Shown here one piece after another: positions 1 to 7,671 of a DNA stretch of 39,481 nucleotides (positions are counted from its first letter, which is position 1; every line of letters starts with the position of its first letter). Made by a program: the position numbers and the translations under genes. The notes under the pieces are model-generated. The model saw nothing but the letters and a program-made list of their open reading frames with translations, was not told where the DNA came from and searched no databases. The DNA comes from Marinilabiliaceae bacterium JC040. GTDB lineage: Bacteria; Bacteroidota; Bacteroidia; Bacteroidales; Marinifilaceae. The stretch spans positions 1 through 39,481 of the forward strand of contig SNAP01000013.1 of the NCBI GenBank assembly GCA_022496785.1, written 5' to 3'.

Positions 1-82
1 TCCCATCCCGAACAGAGAAGTTAAGTCCGTTAGCGCCGATGGTACTGCAGAGATGTGGGAGAGTAGGTCGATGCCGACATTA
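1..82 (+). rRNA. rrf: 5S ribosomal RNA, 3' part
   Basis: The window opens inside a 5S rRNA. The conserved core CCATCCCGAACA, the stretch GAAGTTAAG, then GCGCCGATGGTACTGC and GAGAGTAGGTCG are all present in the usual order. The 5' part lies outside the window. The 3' end is placed just before the terminator hairpin and may be off by a few bases. As the last gene of an rRNA operon, it implies 16S and 23S genes to the left of the window. Confidence 0.95.
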
Positions 83-83
83 T

Positions 84-117
84 AACGTCCAAGATTAGTT
101 TCTTGGACGTTTTTTTT
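84..117 (+). terminator. Intrinsic terminator of the rRNA operon
   Basis: A perfect 10-bp stem (AACGTCCAAG at 84-93 with CTTGGACGTT at 102-111) and an 8-nt loop are followed directly by a run of seven T. It lies right after the 5S rRNA. Confidence 0.9.
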
Positions 118-475
118 GTGCCTATATTTTTAGGATGTATTTATATATATTATTTCATGTTTTCTTTGGGGTGTCTCTTCTTCTTTATTGAATCACTTAT
201 TCTGTTTTCAATTAGTACTATTTAAATATATAATCTTTTTAAGTATAATTATTACCTAGTAATTGATATAAAGTTCTAATTTATATATTTAGAAATGGTT
301 TTCAATCTTAGGGTTAATATTGAATAATTTACTTATATATTCATATATCCTTTTATAAATATTTTATTATTTGCCTTCTGATTTATAATATTATAAAGAG
401 TATCTTTTGGCGATTTATTGCTCATTATTTATTAATTTTATAGACCTTATAATATTTCATAATAAGAATTTAATA
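118..475. other. Intergenic, AT-rich, no gene seen
   Basis: This stretch is very AT-rich and contains no convincing open frame or RNA gene. The only signal is a near-consensus Bacteroidota -7 box with one extra T (TATCTTTTG at 401-409). It would drive the pentapeptide-repeat gene and overlaps the longer TTG-started version of that frame, which argues for the downstream ATG. Confidence 0.5.
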
Positions 476-1036
476 ATGATTAAAACAAAGAAGAATATAG
501 ATTTTACTAGTATGAATCTTGATGATGAATTATTTGAAGATATATGTTTTGAGAATTGTATCTTTAAATCAATGAAAATTAAAGGAACAGAATTTGATTC
601 CTGTATATTTAAAGATTGTGATTTTTCTTTGTCAACTTTAGATGGAGTTTCTTTTTCTAATATAGAATTTCTTAATTCTAAATTCACTGGAGTTGATTTT
701 TCTTTATGCAATACGTATATCTTCGATGCAAAATTTATTGGTTGTATAATGCATTATTCTATTTTTTCAGGTATGAATCTATCTAATTTTAATTTTAAGG
801 ATTCTATCTTTTATGAATCAGATTTTACTGATTGTAATTTAAACTCTTCTGTGTTTTATAATTGTAATATGGAAAGAGTCGCTTTTGAAGGAGCTAGTTT
901 AATTAATTCCGATTTATCGACTTCTTTTAATATTTGTATTAACCCAATTACTTCTAAGGTAAAAGGAATGAAGATATCACAGGAACAGGCAAGTTTAATC
1001 TTATCTTCATTTGGAATTAAAGTTATTAAATATTGA
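476..1036 (+). CDS. Pentapeptide-repeat protein (186 aa)
   Basis: The protein is made almost wholly of pentapeptide repeats of the A(D/N)LXX type, here with Phe or Leu at the centre of each unit (for example FENCIF, FKDCDF, FTDCNLNSSVF). These are expected to form a right-handed quadrilateral beta-helix. The C-terminal 30 residues leave the repeat and carry a short segment with NPI, KGMKIS and a final hydrophobic stretch, a typical capping end of Qnr/MfpA-like proteins. Family members can mimic DNA and protect gyrase, but most have no known role, so function is left open. There is no signal peptide. The ATG at 476 is preferred over the in-frame TTG at 407, because the extra 23 residues are not repeat-like and a -7 promoter-like box overlaps that TTG. 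The gene stands alone behind the rRNA operon. Confidence 0.8.
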   Translation: MIKTKKNIDFTSMNLDDELFEDICFENCIFKSMKIKGTEFDSCIFKDCDFSLSTLDGVSFSNIEFLNSKFTGVDFSLCNTYIFDAKFIGCIMHYSIFSGMNLSNFNFKDSIFYESDFTDCNLNSSVFYNCNMERVAFEGASLINSDLSTSFNICINPITSKVKGMKISQEQASLILSSFGIKVIKY

Positions 1037-1069
1037 TGAATGCCTATTTATATGTGATGAAAGGTGTAA

Positions 1070-1077
1070 TATCTTTG
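1070..1077 (+). promoter_or_regulatory. Candidate Bacteroidota -7 box (TATCTTTG)
   Basis: The sequence matches the TAnnTTTG consensus of the Bacteroidota primary sigma factor. No clear TTG is seen at the expected upstream distance. A start near 1083 would lie just ahead of the nested inverted repeats at 1087-1180. Confidence 0.35.
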
Positions 1078-1082
1078 ATTAA

Positions 1083-1230
1083 AAGAGTTTAGATTGAATA
1101 TAAACAAGGCTTTTTGTGTATTTTTTTCCATAATTGAATACTGTTTTATAATTACCTGATACACAAGTTGTTATCTAAACTATAATAAGTACTTGATTTA
1201 CATCAACAGTCTTAAATTGTTGATGAACGA
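1083..1230 (+). ncRNA. Possible structured RNA or long 5' leader
   Basis: Two nested inverted repeats are visible: GTTTAGAT (1087-1094) with ATCTAAAC (1173-1180), and inside it TTGTGTA (1114-1120) with TACACAA (1160-1166). A separate 8-bp hairpin follows, CATCAACA (1201-1208) with TGTTGATG (1218-1225). A -7-like box lies just upstream. There is no T-run after the last hairpin, so it could equally be a leader for the lipoprotein gene at 1311. In AT-rich DNA, stems of this length can arise by chance, so confidence is low. Confidence 0.2.
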
Positions 1231-1252
1231 CCTTAAAAACTTGACAAACGTC

Positions 1253-1260
1253 TATTTTTG
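1253..1260 (+). promoter_or_regulatory. Candidate promoter -7 box for the lipoprotein gene
   Basis: TATTTTTG is a perfect TAnnTTTG match, about 50 nt before the ATG at 1311. It overlaps the GTG at 1260, so it also argues against that upstream start. A well-placed -33 TTG is not seen. Confidence 0.5.
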
Positions 1261-1310
1261 TGTTATATTTAATCTATAGGAAATTAGATATTCACTTAAA
1301 GGAGAAGGTC

Positions 1311-1715
1311 ATGAGAGCAACTACAATTACATTAATCGGTTTATTTAGCTTATTAGCTGTATTATTTTCTAGTTGTGCAGAGCAAGAAGAAAATAAGGCA
1401 ATATCAAGAGAGTATACAATTGAATATACAGTAGATTCAAATGTTGAAGATATTTCAAAGATTGTATATACAGATGTTACAGGTCATAAGACTTTTGCAG
1501 AGCAGATTGATGGATTGTGGAGAATTAAAGTTAGTGGTACAAGTGGTGAAACAGTTAAATTAGAGGTTTTTGGAACTCACAAGGATTCAGGTGAGTCAAA
1601 TATATTCTTACAAATTGATGCTAAAAACGGAGACGACTATATCGTAAGAGAGAACAATTTTAAGAAGAATAAAAATAAGTATTTTCATTATTATTTGATT
1701 TCTGTATTAGATTAA
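1311..1715 (+). CDS. Small lipoprotein, possibly MmpS-like fold (134 aa)
   Basis: The N-terminus is a lipoprotein signal peptide, with a hydrophobic run and a lipobox ending in FSSC (Cys22), so the mature protein should be anchored in a membrane facing the periplasm. The rest is about 110 residues of alternating beta-type sequence: EYTIEYTVDS, SKIVYTDVTG, then WRIKVSGTSGE and IFLQIDAKNG. This pattern resembles the single beta-sandwich domain of MmpS-type proteins, but that is only an impression. The ATG at 1311 is chosen over the GTG at 1260, because it is preceded by AAAGGAGAAGG, an unusually good ribosome binding site for this genome, and begins a clean signal peptide. It is a single-gene unit with its own terminator. 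No function can be assigned. Confidence 0.75.
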   Translation: MRATTITLIGLFSLLAVLFSSCAEQEENKAISREYTIEYTVDSNVEDISKIVYTDVTGHKTFAEQIDGLWRIKVSGTSGETVKLEVFGTHKDSGESNIFLQIDAKNGDDYIVRENNFKKNKNKYFHYYLISVLD

Positions 1716-1740
1716 TCAAAGTAAAAGTTTCGTTTTAGTA

Positions 1741-1772
1741 AATGAGGTTGCCAAATAGACAACCTCATTTTT
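1741..1772 (+). terminator. Intrinsic terminator after the lipoprotein gene
   Basis: A perfect 10-bp stem (AATGAGGTTG at 1741-1750 with CAACCTCATT at 1760-1769) is followed by a short T-run. It lies 26 nt after the stop codon. Confidence 0.85.
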
Positions 1773-1787
1773 ACATTATTAGTTATT

Positions 1788-1818
1788 AAAAAAAGGATGT
1801 CAATTACGACATCCTTTT
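1788..1818 (-). terminator. Intrinsic terminator of the M20 dipeptidase gene
   Basis: An 11-bp stem (AAAAGGATGTC at 1791-1801 with GACATCCTTTT at 1808-1818) has an A-run on its left. On the minus strand this gives a hairpin followed by seven U. It sits 9 nt past the stop of the minus-strand peptidase and could also act as a back-up terminator on the plus strand. Confidence 0.85.
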
Positions 1819-1826
1819 TATATGTT

Positions 1827-3197
1827 TTATTTATTCATTTCAGCAAAATGCTTATAGAATTGAGGTATTGTTCTAATACCATTGAAGAATTGTTCTAATG
1901 GATAATTTTCATTAGGAGAGTGAATAGCATCAGATCCTAAACCAAATCCCATAAGTATTGATTTAATACCAAGAACTTTTTCAAATGTAGAGATGATAGG
2001 TATAGAACCACCTGAACGAGCAGGAATAGGAGCTTTACCATATGAATCTACATATGCTTTTTCTGCAGCAATATATGCAGGTAAATCGATAGGGCAACCA
2101 TAAGCTGGACCTCCGTGAAGAGGAGTAACACTAACTTTTACATATTCAGGTGCAATGCTTTCGAAATATTCTTTAAATAGTATTGCAATTTTTTCATGAT
2201 CTTGATTAGGAACTAATCTAGAAGATATTTTAGCGTGAGCTTCTGAAGGAAGTACTGTTTTAGCCCCTTCTCCAGTATAACCGCCCCACATACCACAAAC
2301 GTCAAAAGAAGGTCTAATACCAGTTCTTTCGTTTGTAGAGAAACCTTTTTCACCAAAAACTTCTTTGATGTCAAGAGATTTTTTGTATTCTTCAAGAGAG
2401 AAAGGAGCTTCTGCCATTTTCTTTCTTTCTTCATCAGAAATTTCTATAACATCGTCATAGAATCCAGGAATAGTAATTTTTCCGTTTTCATCGATCATTT
2501 TACCAACCATGTCACAAAGAACGTTGCATGGGTTAGCTACAGCACCACCAAATATACCTGAGTGTAAATCTTTATTAGGACCTGTAACATCAACTTGCCA
2601 GTAAGCTAGTCCACGTAAACCAGTAGTAATAGAAGGAACATCAGGAGCAATCATACTTGTATCAGACACAAGGATGATATCAGCTTTAAGCATTTCTTTA
2701 TGATCTTCACAGAATTTAGGAAGAGATGGAGAACCAACTTCTTCTTCACCTTCTATCATAAACTTAACGTTACATTTAAGAAGGTTGTTTTTAACCATAT
2801 ATTCAAATGCTTTAGCATGCATAAAAGCTTGTCCTTTATCATCATCAGCACCTCTAGCCCAGATTTTACCATCTTTAATAACAGGTTCAAAAGGATCAGT
2901 ATCCCAAAGATCGATAGGATCTACAGGCATAACATCCATATGTCCGTAAACAAGAACAGTAGGAGCATTAGGATCAATTATTTTTTCACCATATGTAACA
3001 GGATTACCTTCAGTTTCAAAGATTTCAGCTTTATCAGCACCAGCAGCAAGAATAAACTTTTTCCAGCATTCTGCAGCTTTATACATATCAGGCTTATGAG
3101 CCTCAATAGAACTAATAGATGGTATTCTAATTAGTTCAAACAATTCTTCAAGAAAACGATCTTTGTTTTCTTCGATGTATTTATTAATTAATTCCAT
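1827..3197 (-). CDS. M20 family metallodipeptidase (PepV/CNDP-like)
   Basis: This is a dinuclear zinc peptidase of the M20A type, expected to hydrolyse dipeptides or small amide-linked substrates in the cytoplasm, as no signal peptide is seen. The ordered motifs are GHMDV (His86, catalytic Asp88), RGADDDKG (bridging Asp near 118-120), EGEEEVGS (catalytic base Glu152, metal ligand Glu153), the VSDTS segment with the next metal ligand, then a dimerisation (lid) domain beginning around DVTGPNKDLHSG, and a late SDAIHSPNE with the last metal His. Its 456 residues are usual for CNDP2/PepV relatives. It ends just before a terminator, and the next gene upstream is 87 nt away, so it may be read alone or with that gene. 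Substrate specificity cannot be told from sequence. Confidence 0.9.
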   Translation of the reverse strand: MELINKYIEENKDRFLEELFELIRIPSISSIEAHKPDMYKAAECWKKFILAAGADKAEIFETEGNPVTYGEKIIDPNAPTVLVYGHMDVMPVDPIDLWDTDPFEPVIKDGKIWARGADDDKGQAFMHAKAFEYMVKNNLLKCNVKFMIEGEEEVGSPSLPKFCEDHKEMLKADIILVSDTSMIAPDVPSITTGLRGLAYWQVDVTGPNKDLHSGIFGGAVANPCNVLCDMVGKMIDENGKITIPGFYDDVIEISDEERKKMAEAPFSLEEYKKSLDIKEVFGEKGFSTNERTGIRPSFDVCGMWGGYTGEGAKTVLPSEAHAKISSRLVPNQDHEKIAILFKEYFESIAPEYVKVSVTPLHGGPAYGCPIDLPAYIAAEKAYVDSYGKAPIPARSGGSIPIISTFEKVLGIKSILMGFGLGSDAIHSPNENYPLEQFFNGIRTIPQFYKHFAEMNK

Positions 3198-3284
3198 GAT
3201 AATATATTATGATTTTTTATTTACTCATATTTTGTAAATATATAAAAACATGATTACAAAATAAAAAATCGTATAGCTTATGAT

Positions 3285-5078
3285 TTATAAATTCGATATT
3301 TCTTTACTAAGTTTATTAATATTAATATCAATTTGTTCTAAATCGTTAATAATTGTATCTTTCTTATTAGAAAAGTAATCTTTTATATTCTTAAATAATT
3401 CGAAATAGTATTTATTACTAATATCAAGATTCTTAATAAGATTCTTTAATTCTTTTCTTTTTTTAGGATTGATATCAAGTTTATAATCTTCAATCTTCTC
3501 TTTTATGTAGGAAATATAGATATTCAATTCGTTAACAAAAACGTTTGGTCTATCTTTTCTTTTTATAAGATTAATTCTTCCATAAATATGATCTACCATT
3601 TCTTTAAGAGAAGATATTTTAGAGAAATATGCCATATTAGGTCCAGGACAAGCAGCAACTCCAACACCTTCAGCTTTATTTTCTAAATTGTGATTTAAAA
3701 GAACAGGAGTACCAAGTCCTACACATGTACAAGTTTTATTTGTAATTTTAGTGTACTCTCTTTCATATGCCTCTTTTGAAAGATTTTTTGTCTTTAATTC
3801 TTCAATTTTAGCTTTCTGATAAGGTCGAGAAGCGGTACATTGTCCTTTTTCACTAAATTCATAGTTAAGGGCAACATATCTTTTAGGGCAAGGACTACCT
3901 GGAGTATTATTATTAATCCATTTCAATCTTTCAATGTCTTTAGTATTCCCTTTCAAACTATTAAAAGGTATGCCAAGAGGAGAGATGTCACTTAAGTATA
4001 AATCGTCTTCTTTTGCATTAACCATTAAATTAAGAGTAGTTTTATCTACATTAGCAACTTCAGGAACAAGAAGAAAAGGAGTACCCCAACCTATAGAATT
4101 AAGATTGTAGTAGTTTAAAAGAAAAGAATGTTCTTCGTTAGTACCTATACCACCTTGAGCAGAAAATTTAATATCTAATGGTTCTTGAGGAATTGTTTTT
4201 CCTGTACTTTTAAGATTTTCAGATAAGAGTTCAAAAAGAGTTTCTTTTAACTCATTCCTTTTGTTTTTGAATTCTTCTAAAATTATTCCCATCATATGTC
4301 CATCAGAAGCAAATGCATGTCCTCCACAATTAAGTCCTGATTCAATTCTAAATTCAGAAACCCAAATACCTTTTTTGGCAAGGAATTTACCTTGAATAAG
4401 AGCAGATCTATAATCTGAAACTTTAAGAATTATTTTCTTTTTAATGTTTCCATTAGTATCAGGGAAGAAATCGTTAAAAGTTGAGATGTAGCTGTATAAA
4501 TGAGGATTTAATCCAGCAGAAAGTACTATAGAAGATTCTAAATGGCTATTTGCAAAACCTCTAAGTGCTGCATGAGCGTCATTAAATTCTTTAGGAAGTT
4601 TCTCTTTCCCTTCGTAATTGTCTTTATCAACTTTAGTCATGATATTTACGTCAATGCTACCCATTTGCATATTTTCGTTAAACCATTCTTTAATTTTAGA
4701 GAAGCTAAAATTTTTAGTAGATAGTTTATCGAATTCTTTCTTTAAAGAAGAATTTTGTGGTAACATTTCAAAATATTCTTTGATTTGTTCTGTGTTGATA
4801 TTCTTTGCTTTTAATTCATTGAATTTTTCTTCAGCAATATCACTAATAAGATTTAAATAAGAAGTAATTCTTTTAGCTCTAAAATCTTTAACTTTAGAAG
4901 AAATTTCTTTGTAAGGAATGTCTAATTTAGTACAGTACATTTTTCTTACCTTCTCAATTAAAATGTCATCAACAAGTGAGACTACAGAATCAATCCCAAA
5001 TTGTGCTACTTTTATGGGAGTGTCAATGCTAAATCCAATACCCATGACAGGTATATGAAAATTATGAGCTTTTATCAT
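3285..5078 (-). CDS. Uncharacterised 597-aa protein, nitronate-monooxygenase-like core with Cys-rich region
   Basis: I do not recognise a characterised homologue. Several segments recall the FMN-binding TIM barrel of 2-nitropropane dioxygenase/nitronate monooxygenase and FabK: an N-terminal IPVMGIGFSIDTPIKVAQFG, a central NCGGHAFASDGH (Cys251, His254) resembling the EAGGH motif, then KFSAQGGIGTNEE and GWGTPFLLVPEVANVD, which look like the phosphate-binding and product-site loops. Residues 390-480 add five cysteines (Cys397, 414, 450, 452, 477) in SPCPKRY, GQCTAS, TCTCVGLG and AACPGPN, which could bind a metal or an iron-sulfur cluster. The last 120 residues are Lys-rich and helical, probably coiled coil. 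There is no signal peptide, so it is probably cytosolic. A flavin-dependent oxidoreductase is inferred, not shown. It may share a transcript with the M20 peptidase downstream. Confidence 0.6.
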   Translation of the reverse strand: MIKAHNFHIPVMGIGFSIDTPIKVAQFGIDSVVSLVDDILIEKVRKMYCTKLDIPYKEISSKVKDFRAKRITSYLNLISDIAEEKFNELKAKNINTEQIKEYFEMLPQNSSLKKEFDKLSTKNFSFSKIKEWFNENMQMGSIDVNIMTKVDKDNYEGKEKLPKEFNDAHAALRGFANSHLESSIVLSAGLNPHLYSYISTFNDFFPDTNGNIKKKIILKVSDYRSALIQGKFLAKKGIWVSEFRIESGLNCGGHAFASDGHMMGIILEEFKNKRNELKETLFELLSENLKSTGKTIPQEPLDIKFSAQGGIGTNEEHSFLLNYYNLNSIGWGTPFLLVPEVANVDKTTLNLMVNAKEDDLYLSDISPLGIPFNSLKGNTKDIERLKWINNNTPGSPCPKRYVALNYEFSEKGQCTASRPYQKAKIEELKTKNLSKEAYEREYTKITNKTCTCVGLGTPVLLNHNLENKAEGVGVAACPGPNMAYFSKISSLKEMVDHIYGRINLIKRKDRPNVFVNELNIYISYIKEKIEDYKLDINPKKRKELKNLIKNLDISNKYYFELFKNIKDYFSNKKDTIINDLEQIDININKLSKEISNL

Positions 5079-5330
5079 ATATATATATTTAATATCTATC
5101 CCCTAAATCAATATTATAAGGGATAAATGAGTTGTATTGTATTTGTTTGCTATGCTTTAGTTTAATTATGATAAAAGAGTTTTATATTGTTATGCTATTA
5201 ATATGAGTTCGAATATAGGTAAATAATGTTATAAAATTCAATAAATACGATATTTTAATACATTATTTAAAAAAGTTAAAGGCTTGAAAATTAGATAGAA
5301 AGATTAATTGAAATGGATATTATTTAAATC

Positions 5331-6326
5331 TTATTTAATGATGTCAGCAATAGCATCTACCCATAAATCATCAGAATTTAGATTCTCAACTAAATCTAGT
5401 TTTTCACCTCCATTGCTAATAAACAGTTCTTTAGCATCTTTTTGTAATTCTATTGTAGTTTCTAAGCAATCGCATACAAAAGAAGGAGAAACAACAAGAA
5501 TCTTTTTAATATGATTATTAGCAAAATCTATAATCGTTTCAGAAGTAAATGGTTTAGTCCAATTTTTAGACATTCGAGATTGAAAAGATGTTGTATATGA
5601 ATTTTTATCTAGATTTAAATATTTAGCTAATAAATTACTTGTTTTATAACAAGCAGCAAGATAGCATAATTCGCCATTGTTAATTGAATTATTAGTACAC
5701 GAACATATTAGATGTTTATTTCTATTATGCATTTTCTTTATATGTCGCATAGGAAGAGCGTGATAAGAAAATAAAATTTTATCGTATTTATTGTGATTAT
5801 ATTTTTTAATCTTTTCACCTATAGCTTTAATAAATAAAGAGTTAGTGTAGAATTCGTTAATGATTCTAATTTTGATACTATCATCCCATTGTTTACTTAT
5901 TCGTATAACTTCTTCTATTGTTGAGCGAGAAGTAGAATCGGCATATTGTGGATATAAGGGGAGAATAGTAATATCTTTATAGCCCTTCTTATTTATATTA
6001 TTTAGAACATCTTCAATTGAGAAATCTCCATATCTCATAGCAAAGAAAGTGTCAGTATCTCTAATAGATTCATTTAATTTCCTACACAAAGTTTTAGTGT
6101 GTTTTAGTATAGGAGATTCATCATTAGAAAACAATTGCTTGTATAAAGATGTAGAATGATCAAGTCTTTTGGGTATAATAATTCCATTTACAAGAATCTT
6201 TCTAGCAATATATGGAATGTCGATTACATATTTATCGTTAAGAAATTCAGATAAAAACTGTTTTACTGAATCTTTATCTGAATTTCTAGGAGAACCTAAA
6301 TTTATAATAAGAAGAGCTTTATTCAT
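5331..6326 (-). CDS. hemH: Ferrochelatase (last gene of the hem cluster)
   Basis: This enzyme inserts ferrous iron into protoporphyrin IX to give protoheme. Family marks are the N-terminal LLIINLGSP, the central ILPLYPQYADSTSRST, the active-site His189 in FSYHALP followed by RH, the late DCLETTIEL with catalytic Glu289, and FQSRMSKNW. The cysteines at 208, 210, 221 and 226 match the Cys-containing segment seen in many bacterial ferrochelatases; whether they hold an iron-sulfur cluster here is unknown. The 331 residues are a normal length. The start lies 1 nt after the hemG stop, so the genes are translationally linked. It acts on the cytoplasmic face of the inner membrane, taking product from the adjacent protoporphyrinogen oxidase. 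Confidence 0.95.
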   Translation of the reverse strand: MNKALLIINLGSPRNSDKDSVKQFLSEFLNDKYVIDIPYIARKILVNGIIIPKRLDHSTSLYKQLFSNDESPILKHTKTLCRKLNESIRDTDTFFAMRYGDFSIEDVLNNINKKGYKDITILPLYPQYADSTSRSTIEEVIRISKQWDDSIKIRIINEFYTNSLFIKAIGEKIKKYNHNKYDKILFSYHALPMRHIKKMHNRNKHLICSCTNNSINNGELCYLAACYKTSNLLAKYLNLDKNSYTTSFQSRMSKNWTKPFTSETIIDFANNHIKKILVVSPSFVCDCLETTIELQKDAKELFISNGGEKLDLVENLNSDDLWVDAIADIIK

Positions 6327-6327
6327 T

Positions 6328-7671
6328 TTACTTATTTAAAGAAGCAATTTTATTTGCAATATTATTTCCTTGTTTTATTCTATCGCCGATACCTATTCCG
6401 TTATGAATATTACCACCTACAAAGAAATTAGAATATTTGTTTTCAATATCTTTTATAGCCTGAAAACGTTCTTTAGATGTGATTTCGTATTGAGGTATAG
6501 CATATTTATGTCTAAAAATATGAGAAAGATTTATTTCCGCATTTTTAGGTTTTAACATTGAATTTACTTCTTCAATTACTTTTCTTAGAATTATATCATC
6601 ATCTTCCTTTGTAATAGCTTCGTTTCTAGTACCACCCATAAAAATAGATAATAAAATAGAATCTTTAGGGGCTCTATCTTTTAGAAAAGAAGATGTAAAA
6701 AGAATACCTAAAACATTTCGTTTTTCTATGGAAGGAACAAGAGCTCCAAAAGCATTTAAATCTATACCATCCCAATTCTTAAATCCTAATGCAATTTGTA
6801 CTACAGGAGCATATTTGATATTAGTAAGTTTATCAATTTCATCTTCATTTAAGAATGCAAATGATTCTTTAAATCCAGTAGAAGGGCATGCACTAACAAT
6901 AAGATCGTATGATTCTTTATTGATAATATATTTATCGTCTTGTTTTTCTATTTTAAGTTCTTTTTGTTGAGTTAGTATGTTTTCTTCACCAATATTAGCA
7001 ACTAATTCATTAATAAGACTTGAGAAACCACCATAAAAAGAGAACATTTTTTTAGATACTTTCTTCTCTCTATCGTTCTTTTTCTTTCTTGCTTTTGTAA
7101 ATGCACCCTTAATAAAACTTCCATATTCTTGTTCTAAATTATACAATTTAGGGAGAGCATATTTTGGTATTAGATTTTCAGGATTACCAGCATAAATACC
7201 TCCAATAAATGGATCAATAGCATAATTTAGGAAAGATGTACCTAATCTTCTTTTAACAAGGTGAGCAAGATTTTCGTGTTCATTATTCCCTTTTGAAATA
7301 AAAGGCTCGAATAGGACTTTTATTTTATCTTTTAAAGAGAATAATGGAGTAGATATAGCAGAAATAGGCCCTGATGGTAGAGGATGAAATGAATTGTTTT
7401 TCCATATCAATCTTTTCTTTGCATTTTCATCTGCATAGTTTATTTTATCGAGAATATTTAAATCTTCAAATAGTTCGAAAACTTCAGGGGAATTAATTAC
7501 TCCAGTTGTAGGACCAGCTTCAAAAGAGAATCCATCTTGATGTAATGTATGCATCGCTCCTCCACATCTATCTGTTTTTTCATATACGCATACATTAAAC
7601 CCATATCTTTTTAGATAAAATGCAGTAGTCAGTCCAGTTAATCCAGCTCCAATAATGGCAATGTTTTTCAT
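6328..7671 (-). CDS. hemG: Protoporphyrinogen oxidase, HemY/PgoX type
   Basis: This FAD-dependent oxidase should convert protoporphyrinogen IX to protoporphyrin IX by six-electron oxidation. The N-terminal dinucleotide fold IGAGLTGLTTAFYL and the following YEKTDRCGG are classic for the amine oxidase/HemY superfamily, and the C-terminal FVGGNIHNGIGIGDRI is the second FAD contact. The 447 residues suit HemY. The same fold in some bacteria oxidises coproporphyrinogen (CgoX), but the adjacent true hemN makes the protoporphyrin route more likely. The start codon overlaps the hemN stop by one base (TAATG). HemY uses oxygen or another acceptor; which one works here is open. The family name hemY would be equally suitable. 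Confidence 0.9.
   Translation of the reverse strand: MKNIAIIGAGLTGLTTAFYLKRYGFNVCVYEKTDRCGGAMHTLHQDGFSFEAGPTTGVINSPEVFELFEDLNILDKINYADENAKKRLIWKNNSFHPLPSGPISAISTPLFSLKDKIKVLFEPFISKGNNEHENLAHLVKRRLGTSFLNYAIDPFIGGIYAGNPENLIPKYALPKLYNLEQEYGSFIKGAFTKARKKKNDREKKVSKKMFSFYGGFSSLINELVANIGEENILTQQKELKIEKQDDKYIINKESYDLIVSACPSTGFKESFAFLNEDEIDKLTNIKYAPVVQIALGFKNWDGIDLNAFGALVPSIEKRNVLGILFTSSFLKDRAPKDSILLSIFMGGTRNEAITKEDDDIILRKVIEEVNSMLKPKNAEINLSHIFRHKYAIPQYEITSKERFQAIKDIENKYSNFFVGGNIHNGIGIGDRIKQGNNIANKIASLNK

Noticed and set aside
407-475. TTG-started extension of the pentapeptide-repeat frame
   Set aside because: The extra 23 residues lack repeats and overlap a promoter-like box; the ATG at 476 is a better start.
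1241-1269. E. coli-like sigma-70 promoter TTGACA - 17 nt - TATATT
   Set aside because: Bacteroidota primary sigma factors do not use this consensus; a TAnnTTTG box at 1253-1260 fits better. The match in AT-rich DNA is probably chance.
2700-3134. 144-codon plus-strand frame inside the M20 dipeptidase gene
   Set aside because: No recognisable domain, and the opposite strand encodes a protein with full catalytic motifs.
5079-5330. 252-nt gap between hemH and the large uncharacterised gene
   Set aside because: Only a 6-bp TATCCC/GGGATA inverted repeat (5097-5125) and AT-rich sequence are present; no gene, clear terminator or -7 box could be supported.
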